NCBI GenBank assembly: GCA_025928125.1
Contig: JAICKD010000150.1
Location: 1 to 7,376, forward strand
DNA length: 7,376 bases
Source of the DNA: Ktedonobacterales bacterium
Lineage (GTDB): Bacteria > Chloroflexota > Ktedonobacteria > Ktedonobacterales > JADMIN01
Direction: 5' to 3'
Below, piece after piece: positions 1-5,042 of this stretch. Positions within the stretch are counted from its first letter, which is position 1. Each line of letters opens with the position of its first letter. The notes beneath the pieces are model-generated. The model did no database searches. It saw nothing but the letters and a program-made list of their open reading frames with translations, and had not been told where the DNA came from. Position numbers and translations under genes: made by a program.

Positions 1-372
1 ATACAATTCACCGTATTCCGCGCTCCCCTCAGCAGCGAACTGGAGGCGAGCGTTGTCATCTGGCACAACCAAAGTACCCATATCGCAGAGGTCATCGACG
101 CGCTTCTCAGCGAGCTGGCGCAGGACGTCGAACGACTCGACATCCTCGAACATTGGCGGAATCGGCATGGCGCTGACAGCCGATACACCTTCATTCAGCG
201 CGTCCACAGGCAACTGACCCGCGAACATCGGCGGCAGATATTTCCCTATCGAGAATGAGATCGGGAGTACCACGCAATAGGTCGCGACAATCCGGTCACT
301 GCCAGACACACGAGCATAGAGCAACGCATGTCCGCGCGGCGCCTGTGGGTCTCCAAGCTCGAAGCGAAGCAC
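1..372 (-). CDS. Conserved-looking hypothetical protein, C-terminus cut by the window edge
   Basis: This is an open minus-strand frame of 124 codons running off the left edge, so the C-terminus is missing. The best start is the GTG at 372-370: a strong Shine-Dalgarno sequence (AAGAGGAG) lies 9 nt upstream, and an in-frame TAG about 60 nt upstream of the GTG excludes a much longer N-terminus. The product begins MLRFELGDPQAPRGHALLYA and reads like a soluble globular protein: a beta-rich start (residues 1-45), a PPMF turn, then an acidic helical part with EDVESFDVLRQLAEKRVDD. There is no signal peptide or membrane segment. I do not recognise the family and assign no function. It diverges from truB across about 170 bp and has its own promoter. 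The opposite strand is also open over 1-258, but it has no start or RBS in the window and reads less like a protein. Confidence 0.72.
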   Translation of the reverse strand, partial: MLRFELGDPQAPRGHALLYARVSGSDRIVATYCVVLPISFSIGKYLPPMFAGQLPVDALNEGVSAVSAMPIPPMFEDVESFDVLRQLAEKRVDDLCDMGTLVVPDDNARLQFAAEGSAEYGELY

Positions 373-381
373 GAAATTGAA

Positions 382-389
382 CTCCTCTT
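382..389 (-). promoter_or_regulatory. Ribosome binding site fixing the GTG start at 372
   Basis: On the minus strand the sequence reads AAGAGGAG, ending 9 nt before the GTG codon at 372-370. No ATG lies in this frame between the upstream stop and the GTG, so this site decides the start. Confidence 0.65.
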
Positions 390-431
390 GCTGAGGGCGC
401 GCACTTGCTCGACACGCTCTCCTCCCATGCT

Positions 432-461
432 ATCATATCTGCGAGTATTCGCGCTGTGCAA
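432..461 (-). promoter_or_regulatory. Predicted sigma70 promoter for the leftward hypothetical gene
   Basis: On the minus strand, TTGCAC (461-456) is followed after 18 nt by TATGAT (437-432). Both hexamers are close to the TTGACA/TATAAT consensus. Transcription would start near 425, giving a leader of about 50 nt before the GTG at 372. The opposite strand has TATCAT at 431-436 over the same bases, which could serve truB, but its best -35 (TTGCTC at 405-410) is 20 nt away, so no truB promoter is called. Confidence 0.5.
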
Positions 462-530
462 GCGAAGCCCGTATCAATGGCATGAGACCAGTAATTCACA
501 CTGAAAGCGGCTCCTCAGTGGCGCAACGAA

Positions 531-535
531 AAGGA
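531..535 (+). promoter_or_regulatory. Ribosome binding site of truB
   Basis: AAGGA lies 7 nt before the GTG at 543 and supports this non-ATG start. The TruB family motif begins immediately after it, so no later start is plausible. Confidence 0.7.
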
Positions 536-542
536 TCCAGCC

Positions 543-1457
543 GTGGCAATAGACGGCATCTTCAATATCGACAAGCCTGTTGGCATTACCTCGCATGACG
601 TTGTCGCGCGAGTGCGTCGGCTGGCTGGCCAGAAGCGGGTCGGACACGCAGGCACACTCGACCCAGCGGCCAGTGGCGTGCTTCCAGTTCTTCTTGGACA
701 GGCGACTCGGCTGGCCGAGTATCTCAGCGAGAGCGGCAAAGCCTACCGCGCGACCATCCGCTTTGGCGTCGTGACTGATTCATACGACACTGAGGGGCAG
801 ATCATAAGGGAGTCAGCGGTCTCGCTCACACACGACGACATTGCCGCCGCGCTTCCTGAATTCCTGGGCAACCAGCTTCAACGACCACCGCTTTATTCCG
901 CGATCAAAATCGAGGGGCAGCGCCTCTATACGCTGGCCCGCGCGGGCCAAACGTTAGACGTGCCGCCCAGGCCAATCCGTATTGACGCATTGGACATTGT
1001 AGATTGGACATCGCCTACCCTGGTGCTCGATGTCGAATGCGGCAAAGGAACATATGTCCGCTCCCTCGCCTTTGACCTTGGCGAGCGGCTTGGCCCTGGA
1101 GCTCATCTAGCGGCGTTGGTGCGAACACGAAGCGGACCATGTACGCTGGCGTCCAGCATCACACTCGATGCGCTCGCCCAGGCATTTAGCGAGAGCACGT
1201 GGCGCGATCACTGTTTTGCCGCGGATGAAGCGCTGCTCGACTGGCACGCCGCAGTTCTCAACGTCGAGAACGAAACGCGCATGCGCTACGGCCAGTTATT
1301 ACCACAATCGGCGGAGACATCAACACGCCAGCATTCGCTTCTGAGAGCCTACTCAGCGGATGGGCGTTTTCTTGGTATCTTGCGCCGGGACGAGACGGGA
1401 TGGCAGCCACACAAAGTACTGCTGACTACCCCGGAAGACGCGGATGACGGACGCTAA
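543..1457 (+). CDS. truB: tRNA pseudouridine(55) synthase TruB
   Basis: TruB converts uridine 55 in the T-loop of tRNAs to pseudouridine in the cytoplasm, with no cofactor. The 304-aa product has the whole family signature: N-terminal GIFNIDKPVGITSHDVV; the catalytic motif GHAGTLDP with the nucleophilic aspartate at D40; GKAYRATIRFG with the active-site tyrosine Y68; RPPLYSAIKIEGQRLYTLAR (114-133); and GTYVRSLAFDLG with Y171 and R173. It is followed by LVRTRSGP and a C-terminal region (about 230-300) in the position of the usual RNA-binding tail. Length is normal for bacterial TruB. The start is GTG, supported by AAGGA at 531-535, 7 nt upstream. It lacks the common rbfA or ribF neighbours within the window, so it appears monocistronic. 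Its TAA stop interlocks with the stop of the convergent envelope gene. Confidence 0.97.
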   Translation: MAIDGIFNIDKPVGITSHDVVARVRRLAGQKRVGHAGTLDPAASGVLPVLLGQATRLAEYLSESGKAYRATIRFGVVTDSYDTEGQIIRESAVSLTHDDIAAALPEFLGNQLQRPPLYSAIKIEGQRLYTLARAGQTLDVPPRPIRIDALDIVDWTSPTLVLDVECGKGTYVRSLAFDLGERLGPGAHLAALVRTRSGPCTLASSITLDALAQAFSESTWRDHCFAADEALLDWHAAVLNVENETRMRYGQLLPQSAETSTRQHSLLRAYSADGRFLGILRRDETGWQPHKVLLTTPEDADDGR

Positions 1458-2818
1458 CTGCCGTACGGGTTGGACGGCCCCTCGTTGTACATACCAGGCT
1501 GCGTCGGTGTCTCGCCACCCGGCGCAGGATAGTTGGGCGGCGGCGCGGGCGGATACGCCGGGTTCGGAACCTGCGAAAAGTTCGCGCGCGTCGGTGAGTC
1601 GTCGCCTTGCGGCATGCCTGGCGACACCGTTGGCGGGGTCTGATCGCCCCAACCAGGCGGCAATGTGCGCCAATTCTGCTGAACCGTCCCGCCAGCAGGC
1701 GGCGGCGCATCCGCGTCATAACCCGAATATGGTCCGCCCCAGCCCGGAGTCGAGCCGCCCAGAGCACTGGCTGGAGGCTTCTTGCCACCTCTCCGCGACA
1801 GCATGACTGCGAGCAGAATAATGAGGGCCAGCAGCAATAGGCCAATACCCACGACGAGAACAATTAGTACAAGCGGCGAGAGCCCAAGAATACTCGTATT
1901 GTTTCCGCTGCCGCTCTCGCCCGCGCCAGCTGCTGCCGTCGCCTGCGCCACCGTCGGAGAGGGTTGCACGGTTGCAGTCGGAGCTGCTGCGATGATTGTG
2001 ACCTGCTTGCCACCAGTCGGGCCAACATCCAGCACGCCGCCATGGGCATTCGCTCCAGCTACATAATCGCCCGGAGCAGCTCCACTGGGGATGGTGAAGG
2101 CGATACTGAATGTTCCGGCGTGGAGCCCGCTGGAATGCGCCGTGCCAGCAATGACAATAGGTCCGTCACAATCGACGCATGCCGCGATATACACACTCAC
2201 ATCCTGTGGCGGCGTCCAATTCTTTCCGGTCACCGTAATCGACTCGCCTTGGCCAACTGACGTTCGTGAGACGGCGACGCTTGGGGCGCCGGAAAGCACG
2301 GTGAACGGCCCATCGTCGATATTGCCCGCTGGCAAGCCGTCAAGCGTATTGTAGGCGCAGATGCTGTACATTCCGGAGCCAGCGGCGGCGGGCCAGGTGA
2401 AATTGAAATCAAATTTGCCCGAGCCATCGACGTTCGCCTGCCCAACCGCAATCTTTGGCCCTGCCAGCTTGCAGAACTCGTACGACGAGCCACCGCCCGG
2501 CGGGTTATTCACATCTCCTTGAATCAGCGCCAGCTTGATTGCCTGGCCAAGCACAGACGATCCCGTGAAATTATCGCCATGCACGGTTGCCAGTTCGCCA
2601 ACGGGTCCCCAGGGATAACCACTGTTCTGGCCAGGATAGATCATATTGCCATCCCAGTGAATGACTGGGTCAAGTCCCGCGGCTCCTACATCCGGCGATT
2701 GAAAGAGAGCCATTGTCGCAAGGCCCGCCAACGCTAGCGTCGTCAGTAGAGCAATGCGCGAAAGCGCTGTCAGGCGAAACCGACTGGATCTGTGCATTCC
2801 TCTTCCCCCGTCATCCAT
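1454..2818 (-). CDS. Putative membrane-anchored envelope protein with two Ig-like domains and a Pro-rich cytoplasmic tail
   Basis: The product is 454 aa and I do not recognise a named family. Layout, numbered from the ATG at 2818: a basic stretch then a hydrophobic core (about 22-39) ending near VGAAG, which looks like a signal peptide; a first extracellular domain (about 50-175) with two cysteines (C116, C154) that could form a disulfide; a second, beta-rich Ig/IPT-like domain (about 178-277) with GESITVTGKNW and a close pair C214/C217 (CVDCDG); an Ala/Thr/Pro linker (278-310); one strong membrane helix (about 312-340) followed by SRRGGKK, placing the tail inside; and a cytoplasmic Pro/Gly/Tyr-rich tail (345-454). 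This implies type I topology with an exported sensor or adhesion part; function is unknown. The second ATG at 2797 is an alternative start: it has AGAGGA directly before it (spacing of zero) and leaves a cleaner signal peptide. The gene has its own promoter and lies downstream of murI. Confidence 0.85.
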   Translation of the reverse strand: MDDGGRGMHRSSRFRLTALSRIALLTTLALAGLATMALFQSPDVGAAGLDPVIHWDGNMIYPGQNSGYPWGPVGELATVHGDNFTGSSVLGQAIKLALIQGDVNNPPGGGSSYEFCKLAGPKIAVGQANVDGSGKFDFNFTWPAAAGSGMYSICAYNTLDGLPAGNIDDGPFTVLSGAPSVAVSRTSVGQGESITVTGKNWTPPQDVSVYIAACVDCDGPIVIAGTAHSSGLHAGTFSIAFTIPSGAAPGDYVAGANAHGGVLDVGPTGGKQVTIIAAAPTATVQPSPTVAQATAAAGAGESGSGNNTSILGLSPLVLIVLVVGIGLLLLALIILLAVMLSRRGGKKPPASALGGSTPGWGGPYSGYDADAPPPAGGTVQQNWRTLPPGWGDQTPPTVSPGMPQGDDSPTRANFSQVPNPAYPPAPPPNYPAPGGETPTQPGMYNEGPSNPYGS

Positions 2819-2851
2819 CGCAGTCCCGTGCTCAAGGGCGCGGATGCAGCC

Positions 2852-2880
2852 AGTATAGCCAAGCCCTTCTGGATAGACAA
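2852..2880 (-). promoter_or_regulatory. Predicted sigma70 promoter of the envelope protein gene
   Basis: On the minus strand, TTGTCT (2880-2875) is followed after exactly 17 nt by TATACT (2857-2852). Transcription would begin near 2845, about 27 nt before the first candidate ATG. It lies in the 120-nt gap after murI, so the envelope gene can be expressed separately. I saw no strong terminator between murI and this promoter, so read-through from murI is also possible. Confidence 0.6.
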
Positions 2881-2938
2881 GGCGAATCGCACATTATTGC
2901 ATCACACCGCGATGTGCAGACGGCGAGGGAGCACTTTG

Positions 2939-3784
2939 TTAAGCACGAGTCGGCGAGACCATCTCAGGAGCGCCGCGAACTTCCACGGACATTCCGAGAA
3001 TTGCCTCGGCTACACGGGCGAACTGATGGATATCGCCGCTGCACCACAGGCTATCAGCGGTTGTAATCGCTCGCGGCTCGCTCGCGACGTTACCTTCGCC
3101 ACTGAGCCACCCGCGCTCAGCGAGCACACGTCGCGTCTGTCGCGCAATCGCGGCGCCAGAGTCTATCACCGCGACCTCTGAGCCAACTACTCTCACAAAG
3201 GCATCGCGCATGGCGGGGAAGTGCGTACAGCCAAGTACCAGCACATCAATTCCAAGGGCCAGCATGGGATCAACATAGTCGCGAATAGCCGTCTCCGCCT
3301 CTGGACCGCCGAGAACGCCCTTCTCTGCTAGCAAAACAAGTTGCGGACACCCAACAGCATGGACGGTAACCCCATTGGCATGGTCAGCGATCAACTGGCG
3401 AAGGTAGTCACCATGCGCCGAGGCTTCGGTGGCAGCGATACCTACATGGCCAGAATGAGTGAGAGTGGCGGCTGGTTTGATCGCAGGCACAACACCGACA
3501 AATGGAACCGTAAACGTCTCGCGAAGATTGGCGAGCGCGGACACCGATGCGGTATTGCAGGCGACGACAATGACTTTCGCGCCACGCTCCAGGAGGAAAC
3601 GGGCGGCATTTCGCGATAGCTCCTGAATCTCCGACGTGGGCCGAACACCATAAGGGCAGTTACCGGTGTCACCATAGTAGACAAACCGCTCGTCAGGTAG
3701 TTCGCGCAACATTTCGTTCAAGATCGTCAGTCCGCCAACTCCCGAATCGAAGACGCCAATTGGCGCATTCCGTAGGTCTGCCAT
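2939..3784 (-). CDS. murI: Glutamate racemase MurI
   Basis: MurI interconverts L- and D-glutamate without a cofactor and supplies D-glutamate for the peptidoglycan stem peptide; it is cytosolic. The 281-aa product shows the Asp/Glu racemase fold with both halves of the active site: IGVFDSGVGG (D13, S14), GDTGNCPYG (P44, Y45, G46), the first catalytic cysteine in VVACNTAS (C76), and the second in LGCTHFP (C186, with H188). GCPQLVLLAEKG contains the expected acidic residue E154. Length is normal. The family usually reads GDTARxPYG where this protein reads GDTGNCPYG, a local variation outside the two catalytic cysteines. The ATG at 3784 fits the family N-terminus, though the ribosome binding site in front of it is weak. 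It diverges from the OsmC-type gene across a spacer with a palindrome, and the envelope protein gene follows 120 nt downstream on the same strand. Confidence 0.96.
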   Translation of the reverse strand: MADLRNAPIGVFDSGVGGLTILNEMLRELPDERFVYYGDTGNCPYGVRPTSEIQELSRNAARFLLERGAKVIVVACNTASVSALANLRETFTVPFVGVVPAIKPAATLTHSGHVGIAATEASAHGDYLRQLIADHANGVTVHAVGCPQLVLLAEKGVLGGPEAETAIRDYVDPMLALGIDVLVLGCTHFPAMRDAFVRVVGSEVAVIDSGAAIARQTRRVLAERGWLSGEGNVASEPRAITTADSLWCSGDIHQFARVAEAILGMSVEVRGAPEMVSPTRA

Positions 3785-3841
3785 AGATAATGCCCGCTCT
3801 TCTACTTTCCAGGTAATGAAGCCCTACTTACATGTACTACC

Positions 3842-3870
3842 ATTCTACCATGGCCCAATCTTGGGCCAGG
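3842..3870 (-). promoter_or_regulatory. Possible murI promoter
   Basis: On the minus strand TAGAAT (3847-3842) is a fair -10 hexamer. A 17-nt spacing puts CCTGGC (3870-3865) at -35, which is a poor match. The spacer is almost filled by the palindrome at 3851-3868, so the promoter may be repressor-controlled. The leader to the ATG would be about 50 nt. Confidence 0.35.
3851..3868. promoter_or_regulatory. Operator-like perfect palindrome in the murI/osmC-type divergent spacer
   Basis: TGGCCCAA, two bases (TC), then TTGGGCCA: a perfect 8+8 bp inverted repeat. It lies between the candidate -10 and -35 of murI and just upstream of the expected -35 position of the OsmC-type gene. A dimeric regulator bound here could block murI and touch the other promoter. 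No regulator gene is in the window, and I do not recognise the motif. Confidence 0.45.
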
Positions 3871-3891
3871 CGCATCGAGCTATTCACGCGC

Positions 3892-3897
3892 TACAAT
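3892..3897 (+). promoter_or_regulatory. Possible -10 element of the OsmC-type gene
   Basis: TACAAT is close to TATAAT and lies about 60 nt before the ATG at 3956. The -35 position at normal spacing (GGCGCA, 3869-3874) is poor, as expected for an activator-dependent promoter; the palindrome at 3851-3868 ends immediately before it. Confidence 0.3.
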
Positions 3898-3955
3898 GCA
3901 AGTGTGCGATGCAGCAGATATGCCAAGCAGGCAGATATGGTCAGGAGCCTACATC

Positions 3956-4459
3956 ATGGCGAGTGAGAAATTTGCGACCGCGCAGTTTGCGGGTGGCATG
4001 AAGTTTACGGCGAGATCGGGTTCAGGTCACGAGCTGACGATGGACACCGGTCTGAATGATGGTGGCGAGAATGCTGGTTTCAGCCCCATGGAAATACCAC
4101 TCATCGCGCTCCTCGGCTGCACTGGCATGGATGTTGTCTCCACGTTGCGCAAGATGCGCCAGGATGTAACGAACTACGAGATGAGCGGTCACGGCGTTCG
4201 CGCCGACACCCACCCTAAAGTCTTCGTCAGCATAGAGATCGAGCACGTGTTCACCGGCTCTACGCTGTCTGCTACCTCGGTGCGCCGAGCTGTCGAGCTT
4301 TCGGCGACACGCTATTGCAGCGTTGGCGGTATGCTTCAAAAGACAGCGACCATTGCGAATAAGATTACGCTTGTCGATGCCACAAGCGGCGAGCGTACCT
4401 CGCTCGAACCGGTGATCGTCGGGCCGAATACGCCAGCAGACACAACAGACGACGAGTAA
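3956..4459 (+). CDS. OsmC/Ohr family thiol peroxidase-like protein (YhfA-type)
   Basis: Members of this family are small cytosolic homodimers that reduce organic hydroperoxides with a reactive cysteine pair; some YhfA-type members have no proven substrate. The 167-aa product has both family cysteines: C55 in ALLGCTGMDVVSTLRKM (the central helix, preceded by SPMEIPL with E46) and C121 in SATRYCSVGGMLQKTATI. The N-terminal strands (KFTARSGSGHELTMDTG) and the HPKVFVSIEIEHVFTG strand complete the usual order. The last 15 residues (PNTPADTTDDE) are an acidic, probably disordered tail. The ATG at 3956 has AGGAG at 3943-3947, 8 nt upstream. An in-frame ATG at 3896 would add 20 residues unlike the family and overlaps the candidate -10. 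The gene diverges from murI and is followed by the separately promoted tRNA gene, so it is probably monocistronic. I leave the symbol open because the OsmC, Ohr and YhfA branches cannot be fully separated by eye. Confidence 0.92.
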   Translation: MASEKFATAQFAGGMKFTARSGSGHELTMDTGLNDGGENAGFSPMEIPLIALLGCTGMDVVSTLRKMRQDVTNYEMSGHGVRADTHPKVFVSIEIEHVFTGSTLSATSVRRAVELSATRYCSVGGMLQKTATIANKITLVDATSGERTSLEPVIVGPNTPADTTDDE

Positions 4460-4479
4460 CACGCCGCTGCCCACTCAAC

Positions 4480-4508
4480 TTGACTCTCATGGACGATTGG
4501 GGTATTCT
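4480..4508 (+). promoter_or_regulatory. Predicted promoter of the tRNA-Trp gene
   Basis: TTGACT (4480-4485), a 17-nt spacer, then TATTCT (4503-4508). This is one of the best sigma70-type matches in the window. The start point would be near 4515, about 35 nt before the mature tRNA end, giving a short 5' leader. Confidence 0.7.
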
Positions 4509-4516
4509 GGAGTGGC

Positions 4517-4537
4517 GGCAATCATTACACGATTGCC
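4517..4537 (+). other. Hairpin in the 5' leader of the tRNA-Trp transcript
   Basis: GGCAATC and GATTGCC form a perfect 7-bp stem around a 7-nt loop, 12 nt before the mature tRNA. It begins at about the expected transcription start, so the primary transcript would open with this stem-loop. Possible roles are leader stability or help in RNase P processing; there is no U-run, so it is not a terminator. Confidence 0.45.
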
Positions 4538-4549
4538 AACGGATCCCAT

Positions 4550-4622
<73 letters not shown>

Positions 4623-4640
4623 CCCCTCAGAAACCTTTAT

Positions 4641-4682
4641 AAAGAAGCGGCTCCGCTGCCTACATACCGGAGCCGCTTCTTT
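4641..4682 (+). terminator. Intrinsic terminator of the tRNA-Trp gene
   Basis: The arms 4641-4655 and 4668-4682 (AAAGAAGCGGCTCCG and its complement) form a perfect 15-bp stem with a 12-nt loop, starting 18 nt after the tRNA. The 3' arm ends in CTTCTTT, which provides a short T-rich tract. The A/T-rich base makes it possibly bidirectional. It separates tRNA transcription from the transporter gene downstream. Confidence 0.85.
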
Positions 4683-5042
4683 GTGGCAATCAGATTGACC
4701 CCGATTCTGACTCCAACACCTTGGCGCGGCTTGTATGGCCGCAATAGTTCCCTCTGGGTACAAGGGTCGAGCTGCGACGTTCACTACCTCACCCACCATG
4801 CAAGTCCGACAGTCTTTCTTCGTTCCTGCCGCCACCATGCCGCTGTGATGCTTACTCCTAACGTTGTCAGCAGGCGGTCTATGGGGCGCCGGTAGCCTGC
4901 ATACACTTTCGCGATAAAACCGCATTGGTTTCGGCATATTGGCGACACAGTTGGCTGTTAGGATTTGGTTCGCAGCTCCCACGGCTGTAACCCACAGCGG
5001 AATAGGGCTGTAGCAAAAAGAGCGCAGACAAAGGAGCGAAGT
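4683..5042. other. 360-bp stretch without a recognisable gene, upstream of the MMPL transporter
   Basis: The stretch between the tRNA terminator and the transporter start holds no ORF with a credible start and family similarity. The open frames here are antisense or continue through the tRNA. A GGCTGT motif occurs at 4953, 4983 and 5006, unevenly spaced. I could not pick a convincing promoter for the transporter: several A/T-rich hexamers lie at 4935-4964 but none has a good partner at 16-18 nt. Confidence 0.6.
5031..5036 (+). promoter_or_regulatory. Ribosome binding site of the MMPL transporter
   Basis: AAGGAG lies 6 nt before the ATG at 5043. It decides for this ATG over the in-frame TTG at 4965, which would add 26 polar residues unlike the family N-terminus. 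Confidence 0.8.

Noticed and set aside
1..258. Plus-strand open frame running in from the left edge
   Set aside because: It lies opposite the leftward gene with an RBS and promoter, shows no start in the window, and its Arg/His-rich end looks like a shadow frame.
499..520. CACTGA/TCAGTG 6-bp hairpin in the truB leader
   Set aside because: The stem is short and the loop is 10 nt, which is common by chance; it does not cover the ribosome binding site.
1353..2066. Several open frames on both strands around the 3' end of the envelope gene
   Set aside because: They are shadow frames of the Pro/Gly-rich tail coding sequence: Arg/Ala-rich, without ribosome binding sites, and overlapping truB or the envelope gene.
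3896..3955. Upstream ATG for the OsmC-type gene
   Set aside because: It overlaps the candidate -10 element, has no ribosome binding site, and adds 20 residues not typical of the family; the ATG at 3956 has a good AGGAG.
4984..4998. GCTGT/ACAGC hairpin upstream of the transporter
   Set aside because: Only 5 bp, with nothing to suggest attenuation or a riboswitch.
4965..5042. 5' extension of the transporter from a TTG codon
   Set aside because: The extension is polar and unlike MMPL N-termini, while the ATG at 5043 has AAGGAG at ideal spacing.
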